Shown here piece after piece: positions 32,573-40,362 of a DNA stretch of 44,334 nt. Both the position numbers and the translations under genes were made by a program. The stretch comes from Bacteroidia bacterium. Its GTDB lineage: Bacteria; Bacteroidota; Bacteroidia; Chitinophagales; Saprospiraceae. The notes under the pieces were generated by a model. The model was not told where the DNA came from. It was given only the letters and a program-made list of their open reading frames with translations, and did not search any database. Location: positions 1 through 44,334 of the forward strand of contig JAUIKE010000056.1 in assembly GCA_030430845.1 (NCBI GenBank). Direction: 5' to 3'. The number at the start of each line of letters is the position of its first letter. The first letter of the stretch is position 1.

Positions 32573-33166
32573 TTACCAATCCCAATCACCATCATCCTCA
32601 CCAAAACCTCCGAAGCGGAGTGTGATGCCTCCGATGACATTACTGAAGTCGGTATTGCTCAGACCGGGTAAGTCGTTGATGCCGGTGGTGACACGGTAGC
32701 CGCCGGTAACAGCCAGTTGGAAAAACCGCGTGACGTTCACCTCGAAGCCGAGTTCGGGTGTTACGGTAAAGATCCGGTCAGAGAACAAGGTATCTCCGTC
32801 TTGTCTGAGGCGCGCTTTCCCCCAGCCCAGGCGGGTACTTCCGTATACATGGATCAGCTTGTTAGGGTTGCTGGTCAGGCCGAGCCATAAGCCGCCGTGG
32901 TTGTACTTGATCCGGTACTCTTCTTCCTCAAATCGATAGTTGGCATCATCTGTACCGAGGCCGTAGCCGCCGAAGAAAAAGTTGTTCATGATCACGGCAC
33001 CGCCACCACCGATACTTACGATGGATTCGTCTGCAATGGAGCTGATCTCGAAAATGGGCGCACCGAAACCACCCCACACATCAACGTTGCCGAATAGGGT
33101 TTCTTGCTGGGCGCTTAAGCCAATGCCGGCCATCAGGCCGAGTAAAAGTATGCTTAGCTTCTTCAT
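32573..33166 (-). CDS. Outer-membrane beta-barrel protein
   Basis: A 197-aa protein with a signal peptide (MKKLSILLLGLMAGIGLSAQ, cleavage after LSAQ or SA). The mature part has alternating amphipathic strands with glycine-rich turns (NNFFFGGYGLGTDDANYRFE, LIHVYGSTRLGWGKARL, FFQLAVTGGYRVTTGIN, VIGGITLRFGGF), the pattern of a small 8-stranded OmpW/OmpA-type barrel. It probably folds in the outer membrane; substrate unknown. The acidic C-terminus (EDDGDWDW) is unusual because barrels often end in an aromatic strand; here the terminal residue is Trp. It is convergent with hemJ. Confidence 0.85.
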   Translation of the reverse strand: MKKLSILLLGLMAGIGLSAQQETLFGNVDVWGGFGAPIFEISSIADESIVSIGGGGAVIMNNFFFGGYGLGTDDANYRFEEEEYRIKYNHGGLWLGLTSNPNKLIHVYGSTRLGWGKARLRQDGDTLFSDRIFTVTPELGFEVNVTRFFQLAVTGGYRVTTGINDLPGLSNTDFSNVIGGITLRFGGFGEDDGDWDW

Positions 33167-33276
33167 GTCTAGTGATTTTATTTACTTAATTGGTCGACTT
33201 TAATTCTGCAAAGGTTACGCAGATCACAGAGTTTTTTAAATTAATTCGCTAAACTGTGGCTTTTATTGGATGACTG

Positions 33277-33636
33277 TTTTTTTTTGACACTGAAACCACT
33301 GGGGACACTGAGAACACTTTTTTTTGACACTGAAACCACTGAGGACACTGGGAGCACTTTTTTTTTTGACACTGAAACCACTGGGGACACTGGGAGCACT
33401 TTTTTTTGACACTGGAACCACTGAGGGCACTGAGAGCACTTTTTTTTCGACACTGGAACCACTGAGGGCACTGGGAGCACTTTTTTTTCGACACTGGAAC
33501 CACTGAGGGCACTGGGAGCACTTTTTTTTCGACACTGGAACCACTGAGGGCACTGGGAGCACTTTTTTTTCGACACTGAAACCACTGAGGGCACTGGGAG
33601 CACTTTTTTTTCGACACTGGAACCACTGAGGGCACT
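33277..33636. repeat. Minisatellite, nine units of 40-42 bp
   Basis: Nine tandem units, each a run of 8-10 T followed by (C)GACACTG(G/A)AACCACTG then a purine-rich (G)GGCACTGGGAGCAC. Inside each unit CACTG recurs every 9 bp. The units are highly similar, the last is truncated, and the first is the most diverged. The period is not a multiple of 3, so the minus-strand open frames crossing it rotate and are not convincing genes. It lies in the 609-bp gap between the barrel gene and the thioredoxin gene; the rest of that gap has a CACAGAG-type motif at about 33222 and no gene. Confidence 0.92.
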
Positions 33637-33775
33637 ATTTTTTATAAAACAAACAGCCCGGAAGAAAATGAAACTTTCTTCATATTAAAGATGTATTATC
33701 CAGGGGCGTACCCCTATTATTGAAGAAAAAAAGAGTTGTGGCCGACCGCAACACTTTCTCAAAATTATAAGAGTA

Positions 33776-34564
33776 ATGAACTTCACTAAAGACGTAATCG
33801 AAAAAAGCTACGAAAAACCGGTCGTTGTTGACTTCTGGGCGCCCTGGTGCGGCCCCTGTCGTGTATTGGGCCCGACGATCGAGCAATTGGCAGAAGAGCA
33901 AAAAGATACATGGAGCTTGGTTAAGGTAAATACGGAAGAAGAATATGACATAGCCGTAGAGTACCGTATTCAGAGCATCCCCAACGTCAAAATGTTTCAT
34001 GAAGGAGAGGTCATCGCCGAGTTTGCAGGGGCCCTGCCAAGACCTCAGATCATGGCCTGGCTGGAAGAGCATCTGCCCGATGAAGGCAAGCAGGAATTAA
34101 ATGCGCTAATCGATCAGCTCAGATCAGGTACCCCCTCCGGAAAAACAGTTGCAGCACTCGAACAAGTGCTCGAAGAACGCCCCGATCTGACCGAATTGCG
34201 TATTGCGCTGGCAGGATATTTTGTTTTCAGACATCCGGGAAAGGCCCTCGAATTGGTGGAATCCGTAAAATTGAGCAGCAAACAATCCGATGAAGCTGAG
34301 GATATCCGGGAACTGGCCCGTCTGATGAACCTTCAAAGCAATGGCGAAAGCCCGGCTGCCGATAAGCTCAGAGCTGCTCAGACTTCCTTCCAACTGGGAC
34401 AAATGGAGACAGGCATCCAGCAACTCATCGATGCCGTTAGCCTGGATAAAACGTATCAGGAAGATCTGCCCAGAAAGGCCGCGATCGCCATCTTCCGTAC
34501 GCTGGGAGCCAGCCACCCGCTGACGAAAAGCTATCGGTGGAAGTTTGACATGGCCTTGTATTAA
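33776..34564 (+). CDS. Thioredoxin-TPR co-chaperone (YbbN/CnoX-like)
   Basis: A 262-aa protein. Residues 1-105 are a thioredoxin domain with intact active site FWAPWCGPCRVLGP, cis-Pro in IQSIPNVKMF and the GALPRPQIMAWL end. The rest is a helical TPR-like region of about 150 residues (PDLTELRIALAGYFVFRHPG, AAQTSFQLGQMETGIQQLI). This is the layout of YbbN/CnoX, a cytosolic holdase that protects proteins from oxidation and hands them to GroEL. E. coli YbbN has SxxC, while this protein keeps CGPC, so it may still be redox-active. It fits the stress theme of this region. Confidence 0.88.
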   Translation: MNFTKDVIEKSYEKPVVVDFWAPWCGPCRVLGPTIEQLAEEQKDTWSLVKVNTEEEYDIAVEYRIQSIPNVKMFHEGEVIAEFAGALPRPQIMAWLEEHLPDEGKQELNALIDQLRSGTPSGKTVAALEQVLEERPDLTELRIALAGYFVFRHPGKALELVESVKLSSKQSDEAEDIRELARLMNLQSNGESPAADKLRAAQTSFQLGQMETGIQQLIDAVSLDKTYQEDLPRKAAIAIFRTLGASHPLTKSYRWKFDMALY

Positions 34565-34567
34565 AGA

Positions 34568-34604
34568 ATAGCGAATTAGTTGCTGTTAGCAACTAATTCG
34601 CTAT
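34568..34604. terminator. Bidirectional hairpin between thioredoxin and DJ-1 genes
   Basis: Perfect 17-bp arms (34568-34584 and 34588-34604) with loop GTT. The right arm covers the stop codon of the convergent minus-strand DJ-1/PfpI gene (34593-34595). It serves the two convergent genes. Confidence 0.75.
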
Positions 34605-35339
34605 ATAATTAATACTCTCCAAATCCCAATCAATCACCAAACCTTTGGCGAGACTGTCCGCCACTTTTTTCCCGTATAAAAACTCACACAAATAAAGCGC
34701 CGCATCAAAAGAGCGGGCACCTCCGGCCGAAGTGATGTACTTACCGTCGTGCACAAAGATCACATTCTCCCGCACATCCAATTTGGGAAACATTTTTCGG
34801 TAGGATTCGATATCGGAAGGGAAGGTAGTAGAAACTACTTCGTCCAGCAGTCCGGCTTTGGCCAGAACGAAGGCCCCGTCACAGTGAGAAGTCATGAACA
34901 TCGCCTCCTGATCCACCCGTTTTACGAAATTGATCATGGCGGTGTCCTGGAGGTCCGTATCCAGATGATGTTCTGCGCTGGGCACCACCAGAATGTCAAT
35001 TTTAGGCAAATCATCAGTGAGGTAGTTAAAATCAGGGAGTAAGCGAATCCCCTCAAAGGAAGTAATGGGATCTTTCGTATTGGCCACCATAAACGTATTC
35101 ATGGCCTTTATGCTGTCGCGAAAAATGGTATGTTGAAAAATATCGTAAGGAGCAGTCAATTCGGTATTGTACACGCCATCCATGATCAGGAAGGCTACGT
35201 TGTAGCGGTCTGCAACTAATTCAGGGGTGCGGATATAAACCTCAGGAAGACTAGACGCCGTGGAGGATTCGGATCCAGATTCAGCAGGTTTGCAGGCTCC
35301 TAAAAGTATAATGATGAAAAGGAAGAGGAAGGTTCTCAT
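34593..35339 (-). CDS. DJ-1/PfpI-family lipoprotein
   Basis: A 248-aa lipoprotein when started at ATG 35339 (MRTFLFLFIIILLGACKP); a TTG six codons upstream would extend it but spoil the signal peptide. The lipobox LLGAC predicts a lipidated Cys and envelope location. The body is a class I glutamine amidotransferase-like DJ-1/PfpI domain with the nucleophile-elbow cysteine in MTSHCDGAFVLAKAGLLD and the SAGGARSFDAALYL motif, related to the N-terminal domain of GlxA-type AraC regulators. Exported DJ-1 proteins are uncommon; substrate unknown. It lies 48 bp downstream of the REC-CRP regulator on the same strand and may belong to the two-component operon. Confidence 0.85.
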   Translation of the reverse strand: MRTFLFLFIIILLGACKPAESGSESSTASSLPEVYIRTPELVADRYNVAFLIMDGVYNTELTAPYDIFQHTIFRDSIKAMNTFMVANTKDPITSFEGIRLLPDFNYLTDDLPKIDILVVPSAEHHLDTDLQDTAMINFVKRVDQEAMFMTSHCDGAFVLAKAGLLDEVVSTTFPSDIESYRKMFPKLDVRENVIFVHDGKYITSAGGARSFDAALYLCEFLYGKKVADSLAKGLVIDWDLESINYIAN

Positions 35340-35387
35340 GGAGTTCTTTTCTCGCAAAATAAGTATTTTTTTGCCCCTCCCCTTTGC

Positions 35388-36431
35388 CTATGCATGCAGA
35401 TTCTGCAATTTAGCTTTGTCTCTAATATGAATAACGCCATCAATGATGTCGATATAGCCGTCCATTTTAAACTCGGTCAGCATACGGATCACGCTTTCCT
35501 TGGCCGTACCGACGATGCGGGCCAGATCATCCCGGAGGATGGTAATATCCTCTTTTTCTTCTTTTTCACTTAGGAAAATAATAGCATCTGCCACGCGGCG
35601 GCGAACCGAGTTGTAAGCCAGGTTCAGGAGTTGTTGCTCCTGATCGGTGATATTGTTAGCCAGCATTTTGATGAGCTGGGAAGCCACATCCCGATTACCG
35701 TACATCAATTGAAGGAAATCTTCTTTTGGTACCAGGCTTAATTCGGTATCCTGTAAGGCTGCTGAAGATTCGGTGTATTCCGAATCCTTGATCAGGTCGA
35801 TGTAGCCAAAAAATTCGCCTTCTTTATAGATATTGATGATGTATTCTTTACCGTCTTCATTTGTTTTGAAAAGCTTCACTTTTCCAGACTGTACGAAGTA
35901 CAGATAACGGGGATAATCTCCCTCTTCAAAAATAAGTTCCCTCTTTTTGAAGGCCTTCAGCTTGCGTTCGTCCGAGAGCTTTTTGAGCTCTTCATAACCT
36001 TTGGCTTCGTTGATGAAAGCGCTCAGTCCCTGGACAGTCCGATCGAATTTCTTCTTGAGCTGATCACTTTTTCGCAGGCGGGTTTCGATGACAGCAAGGA
36101 GTTCATCCTTGTAGAAAGGTTTCGTAATGTAGTCATCCGCTCCGAGGTTCATACCGCGACGAAAATCGCTTTTTTCAGCTTTTGCGGTTAAAAAAATGAA
36201 AGGGATATCAGAAGTATCCGAACGCTTGCTCAAAATATTCAGCACACCAAAGCCATCCAGTTTGGGCATCATCACATCGCACAAGATCAAATCGGGTTTA
36301 CTGAGCAGTACTTTTTCTACCCCCACTTTCCCATCCTCGGCCAACTCCACCTCATAACCTGACAGCTCCAGTATTTCCTCCAGGTTTTCGCGCACTTCAA
36401 GGTTATCTTCAATCACAAGTATTTTCTTCAT
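35388..36431 (-). CDS. Response regulator: receiver fused to CRP/FNR module
   Basis: A 347-aa regulator. Residues 1-120 are a receiver domain with acidic pair Glu8/Asp9, phospho-acceptor Asp52 in LILCDVMMP, Thr82 and Lys104. Residues about 150-260 form a cyclic-nucleotide-binding-type beta roll (ELIFEEGDYPRYLYFVQSGK), and the C-terminus is a CRP-type winged helix (RDDLARIVGTAKESVIRMLT). The recognition helix keeps Glu and Arg (KESVIR) that read the GA core in CRP/FNR sites. Only one cysteine is present, so there is no FNR iron-sulphur cluster; phosphorylation of the receiver probably replaces direct sensing. It is encoded 85 bp after the FixL-like kinase, so it combines FixJ-type input and FixK-type output. 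Confidence 0.93.
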   Translation of the reverse strand: MKKILVIEDNLEVRENLEEILELSGYEVELAEDGKVGVEKVLLSKPDLILCDVMMPKLDGFGVLNILSKRSDTSDIPFIFLTAKAEKSDFRRGMNLGADDYITKPFYKDELLAVIETRLRKSDQLKKKFDRTVQGLSAFINEAKGYEELKKLSDERKLKAFKKRELIFEEGDYPRYLYFVQSGKVKLFKTNEDGKEYIINIYKEGEFFGYIDLIKDSEYTESSAALQDTELSLVPKEDFLQLMYGNRDVASQLIKMLANNITDQEQQLLNLAYNSVRRRVADAIIFLSEKEEKEDITILRDDLARIVGTAKESVIRMLTEFKMDGYIDIIDGVIHIRDKAKLQNLHA

Positions 36432-36516
36432 GGCTTTCTATTTATGACTTTTTCTTACTTGGCTACTAAAGTAAAAAAGAAAATATAATACTTCGGAATT
36501 AGATTCGGATTTTTCT

Positions 36517-38601
36517 TTAGTTCTCTTCCGGCGCTTCTGTTTTATCCAAAGGTATAAAAACGGTAAAGGTCGTACCTTCCCCGAGCTTACTTTCAAAGGA
36601 AATGTTGCCTCGCATCAATTCGACGTATCTTTTCACAATATTCAGGCCCAGGCCGGTACCTTGCACATTTTCCACATTCCGCGCTCTGAAAAAGCGGGTA
36701 AAAAGATGCTGTTGTTCTTCATGTGGTATGCCAATGCCTTGATCTGCGATTAGAACGATCAGCGTATCGCCCCTCCGCTCTATTCGGCAATCGATATCCG
36801 TACCGGCATCTGAGTATTTAATGGCGTTGGATAATAAATTAAACAGCACATTTTTCAGGAGCTTTTTATCCAAAATAATAGTAGGTGGCTCCACCAGCAT
36901 TTCGTGACGGATGACCTGGTCGCGCTTGAGCAGGCCCTGCATTTGATCCAGCACATCATGACAAAACTCGTTGAGGTCAAAAGCCACAGGGTGTTCTTCA
37001 ATCCGGCCTTCTTCCAATTTGCTGAGCGAGAGAAAATCGTTCAGGATCCCCGTCAAATTGGACACAGAGGATTTGATCCGGTTGGTGTGCCGTTCTCTTT
37101 TCGCTTGCTGCTCTTCTTTTTTGTACGCTTCGATCAGGTCAGCGGATGAGAGGATCGTACTGAGAGGAGTCCGGAACTCATGGCTGGCCATGGATACAAA
37201 GCGAGATTTCAGTTCGCTCAGTTCTTTTTCTTTCTGGTAGGCCAGTCGCAATTCATTCTCATTTTTGCGCAAGGCATCCTCTATGTTTTTGCGCTCCTGT
37301 ATTTCGTATTCTAATTGTTTGTTGATATTCAGAAGTTGGTTGACGGCTTCGGCCAGTTCTTCCGTTCGTTCTTCGACATGCTCTTCCAGCTGCGCATTGA
37401 GGTTTTTGAGGCTGTTTTCGGCGGCCCGCTGGTCGGTGATATCTACCCCGGAGCTGATGGTAGCGAATACCTCCCCTTTGTCGTCGGTGATGACGGCGTT
37501 GCGCCAGGCGATGAGGCGTTTTTTTCCGTTTTTAGTGATCACGTCATTCTCGAAGTACTCATTGACTTCTTGATTAGATTTTCGCTGGATAACATCATAA
37601 AAATAACCCCTTACCTTTTCTCTGTCAGCGGCAGGCACGACACTCTCAAACCAGTTTTTGCCCAACAGCTCTCCTTCTTTATACTCAAGCAGTTCATTCC
37701 CTTTTTTATTGATGAGCGTAATCTTCTCATCATTATTGATCACTACGATGAGGGTATTGGCTACATCCAGGTACTGCTGAGCCCTTTCCTTTTCCTTATT
37801 TAAGGCCTTTTCGGCTATTTTACGGTCGGTAATATCGATACCGGAGGAGATCATGCCAATAACTTCTCCCTTTTCATTTTCGATGAGGTTATTGTGCCAG
37901 GTATAATAGCGAATCTGGTGGAGGCTATTCAGGACGTTGATCTCGAAGTAAGGCATAAACTGCGTTTCTCCCTTCATCATACCGCAGAAAGCCGTTCTCA
38001 TTTTTTCCTTTTCGATATCGGTCATGATCATCTCAAACCAGTCTTTGCCTATTACATCTTCCTCCTGCTTGCCGATGAATTTGCAGCCTTTATTATTCAG
38101 TTCTACGATTTTTCCGGAGGTATCCAGCACGACATTAACGGTATTGGCGAGGTCAAAATACATTTCTGCTTTTTCCTTTTCCTCCCGCATCGCTTTTTCG
38201 GCCTTTTTTTGCTCCGTCAGGTCGTGAACGATGCCCGTAAATATTTTTCGGTCCTGTAGTTTCACCTCACTGATACTCAGCCGAAAGGGAAAAGCCGAGC
38301 CGTCTTTTTTCATACCTTCCACTTCTCGTCCAATTCCGATGATCTTGCCAATACCTGTTTTGTGATAATCGGCGATGTATTGATCGTGGTCTTTCCTATG
38401 TGGCATAGGCATCAACATCCGGACGTTATTCCCGATCAACTCGTGAATGTCATAACCGAATAAGCGGGCAGCGGAAGAATTCACCAGTTCCATTACGCCT
38501 TTCTCATCAATGATGATGATGCCGTCTGTTGCGGTTTCAAAGATGGCTTTGAGCCTGAGCCCATCTTCAGAATATGAAGTGTTGGTAATAATACTTTCCA
38601 A
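36517..38601 (-). CDS. Soluble PAS histidine kinase with FixL-type haem PAS
   Basis: A 694-aa sensor kinase without TM segments. Three PAS domains lie at about 15-135, 145-260 and 270-385, then a coiled coil, HisKA with His474 in FVSMASHEFRTP, and HATPase_c with N-box NLLSNAIKYSD, G1 IADQGIGIP and G2 GTGLGLNIVKRY. PAS1 closely follows FixL: MLMPMPHRKDHDQYI carries His72, matching the FixL proximal haem His, and IIGIGREVEG carries Arg92, 20 residues on, matching the FixL O2-sensing Arg (His200 and Arg220 in Bradyrhizobium FixL). FTGIVHDLTEQ closes the domain. PAS2 and PAS3 resemble each other and lack the haem residues. An oxygen sensor that phosphorylates the downstream REC-CRP protein is the likely role. 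Confidence 0.93.
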   Translation of the reverse strand: MESIITNTSYSEDGLRLKAIFETATDGIIIIDEKGVMELVNSSAARLFGYDIHELIGNNVRMLMPMPHRKDHDQYIADYHKTGIGKIIGIGREVEGMKKDGSAFPFRLSISEVKLQDRKIFTGIVHDLTEQKKAEKAMREEKEKAEMYFDLANTVNVVLDTSGKIVELNNKGCKFIGKQEEDVIGKDWFEMIMTDIEKEKMRTAFCGMMKGETQFMPYFEINVLNSLHQIRYYTWHNNLIENEKGEVIGMISSGIDITDRKIAEKALNKEKERAQQYLDVANTLIVVINNDEKITLINKKGNELLEYKEGELLGKNWFESVVPAADREKVRGYFYDVIQRKSNQEVNEYFENDVITKNGKKRLIAWRNAVITDDKGEVFATISSGVDITDQRAAENSLKNLNAQLEEHVEERTEELAEAVNQLLNINKQLEYEIQERKNIEDALRKNENELRLAYQKEKELSELKSRFVSMASHEFRTPLSTILSSADLIEAYKKEEQQAKRERHTNRIKSSVSNLTGILNDFLSLSKLEEGRIEEHPVAFDLNEFCHDVLDQMQGLLKRDQVIRHEMLVEPPTIILDKKLLKNVLFNLLSNAIKYSDAGTDIDCRIERRGDTLIVLIADQGIGIPHEEQQHLFTRFFRARNVENVQGTGLGLNIVKRYVELMRGNISFESKLGEGTTFTVFIPLDKTEAPEEN

Positions 38602-39084
38602 GGTTTATTTTTTTCTATGGCTATTGCTGATACTTAGATTTAAAAAAAGGAATAAAAAGTGAAATTATCAAATCTTCCACCTTCCATTACTTATAAGTTA
38701 AGGTTTTTCTAAAATTAGTTATAATGGACAGATTTTAAGTTCAACTGCCCTCCATTTTAATATGATAAGACCAGTGCGATGACTAAAAATCACGATTTTG
38801 AAACATATGCCGGCTATTTTAGTTAAGTATGGTAGAGCATAAACATTCAATAATTACTATACTTTGACAGGGAATCTGGCATTCGCAAGGAAAAATACGG
38901 CCCTCTTTCTTACTTCCTTTAAGTTACTGAAAAATGGACAAAGTCATTAGCAACAGATGACAAATGTCATTCAGCCCCGTAATTTATTCGTCGATCTTGT
39001 GCTCAAGTATTTTTTTACCGATCATGGCTGAAACTACCCATTAAATAATTTTGGGCAGTGCGTGAAGTTCGATTTAATCAGGAA
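38602..39084. promoter_or_regulatory. 483-bp divergent regulatory region with CRP/FNR-type palindrome
   Basis: No gene is visible between the kinase and the plus-strand stress gene. The perfect palindrome ATGACA-AA-TGTCAT at 38957-38970 has the 14-bp size and 2-fold geometry of CRP/FNR-superfamily sites (compare PrfA TTAACANNTGTTAA and FNR TTGATNNNNATCAA). It lies about 115 bp before the stress-protein start. The remainder is AT-rich with no clear promoter I can assign. Confidence 0.45.
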
Positions 39085-40224
39085 ATGAGTCCAGCAATGA
39101 CCCTTAAACAAGAAACATACCCAACAACCAAGCTTGAGCTTTTGGGCATTGGTTCGTCAAAAGACAGATTGCTTAAGGCTAATCTGCTTCAGGCTTTGCA
39201 CGAGCTCAGGCTTGATATTCCTATATCTGAGGTAAAGAGCATAGACAAACTCATGAAATACGATGTCACCGGCATTCCGGCCCTGGTCGTCAATGGCAAA
39301 GTTGTATTTCAAAAGGTAGTGCCTAAAGTTGAAGACCTCAAGATCGTGCTTAATATCCTCCTCAAAAAAGAAGAACCGAAATCCGATATTCAAAGGATCG
39401 TTGTCCCAACTGATTTTTCAGACACGGCTGACAATGCCCTTCAATTTGCCATCGACCTGGCTAAGAAGTTATCAGCTAAGGTCCATGTAGTGCATGTACA
39501 CTCGCCTGCGCTTAATGGACCACCAACTCCAAAACTGGTTGATGAAGGAGGCATGGAATACAAACAATCACTACTGGATACCCTGAAACAACCTCCTCTT
39601 GGTCAGGAAGAATTATCCGACGATCAGATGTATATAGCTGAAACGAAGCTCATTAAAGGTTTTGTGGCAGAGGAAATCCAAAAGATTTCTAATGATCCTA
39701 AGACAGACTTGCTCGTTATGGGTACGACTGGCCAGGGAGGGCTTATGGAAAAGTTATTTGGCAGTATTTCTCTGGAAGTAGCCAGAAAAGCTGTCTGCCC
39801 CGTTATTCTGGTACCCAATAAAGCTCGATTTAGAGGCTTTAAAAACATTGTGTACGCCAGCAATTATCATCCGGCAGAAGAGACCGTCCTGCCAAAGGTC
39901 TTTAATTTTGCCCGGCCCTTTAAGCCCATTTTGCATTTCGCCCACATTAACGAACAAAAACAAAATAAGTACTTCGTACAAAGTAATTATCTGGGACAGA
40001 TCTCTAATGACGAAAACATGGCATTCAAGCTCATTACCATAGAAAGTGAAAACGTCATGAAGGGTCTTAATCGCTACGCCGAAGAGCAAGATGCTGACCT
40101 TATGATCATGTCAACCATTCAAAGAAACTTCCTGGGCCAGCTTTTTCACAAAAGCATTACTCAGCGCATGGTCTTTAATACCCAGATCCCTCTACTGATC
40201 CTGCATTTTGAAGAACAGGGGTGA
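39085..40224 (+). CDS. Thioredoxin-like domain fused to tandem universal-stress (UspA) domains
   Basis: A 379-aa protein started at the first ATG (39085); a GTG at 39058 extends it nine codons. Residues 15-95 (numbering from ATG) resemble thioredoxin_3-type domains (KLELLGIGSSKDRL, VTGIPALVVNGKVVFQKVVP), but both active-site cysteines of the usual G-x-G-C-x-x-C are gone (GIGSSKDR), so it is redox-inactive. Two Usp domains follow: the first opens RIVVPTDFSDTADNAL and holds the ATP-binding motif GTTGQGGLMEKLFGS; the second opens NIVYASNYHPAEETVL and lacks that motif. Usp proteins respond to oxygen limitation and stress. A 19-bp tandem duplication spans the stop codon. Confidence 0.85.
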   Translation: MSPAMTLKQETYPTTKLELLGIGSSKDRLLKANLLQALHELRLDIPISEVKSIDKLMKYDVTGIPALVVNGKVVFQKVVPKVEDLKIVLNILLKKEEPKSDIQRIVVPTDFSDTADNALQFAIDLAKKLSAKVHVVHVHSPALNGPPTPKLVDEGGMEYKQSLLDTLKQPPLGQEELSDDQMYIAETKLIKGFVAEEIQKISNDPKTDLLVMGTTGQGGLMEKLFGSISLEVARKAVCPVILVPNKARFRGFKNIVYASNYHPAEETVLPKVFNFARPFKPILHFAHINEQKQNKYFVQSNYLGQISNDENMAFKLITIESENVMKGLNRYAEEQDADLMIMSTIQRNFLGQLFHKSITQRMVFNTQIPLLILHFEEQG

Positions 40225-40247
40225 ATTTGAAGAACAGGGGTGAATTT
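40210..40247 (+). repeat. 19-bp tandem duplication at a stop codon
   Basis: GAAGAACAGGGGTGAATTT occurs twice in direct succession (40210-40228 and 40229-40247). The first copy contains the TGA stop (40222-40224) of the stress gene, so the second copy is noncoding. It is probably a recent slippage or repair product. Confidence 0.9.
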
Positions 40248-40317
40248 GAAGGACGAAGGACGGAGGGCGTTATAACTTTTCGGCAATATAATCAGTTATC
40301 CGGACTACAATATTTCC

Positions 40318-40337
40318 TGTAATTTCATTAAATTACA
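40318..40337. promoter_or_regulatory. Palindrome before second Usp gene
   Basis: Perfect arms TGTAATTT and AAATTACA with a CATT spacer end 25 bp before the ATG of the tandem Usp gene. Size fits an operator overlapping a promoter or leader. It does not match the FNR consensus. Confidence 0.4.
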
Positions 40338-40362
40338 AGAGAACCAATTGCTATTCACGTCT

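Noticed and set aside
33241..33635. Three overlapping minus-strand open frames of 99-128 codons with Cys/Gln/Ser-rich repeats
   Set aside because: They arise from the 40-42 bp minisatellite, whose period is not a multiple of 3, so all frames stay open and give shuffled versions of the same peptide. No start region or codon bias supports a gene.
33277..33636. CRISPR array
   Set aside because: Units are contiguous and nearly identical throughout, with no unique spacers, and no cas genes are nearby.
35388..36431. Classical FNR with an oxygen-sensing Fe-S cluster
   Set aside because: The protein has one cysteine, in the receiver domain, so it cannot bind a 4Fe-4S cluster.
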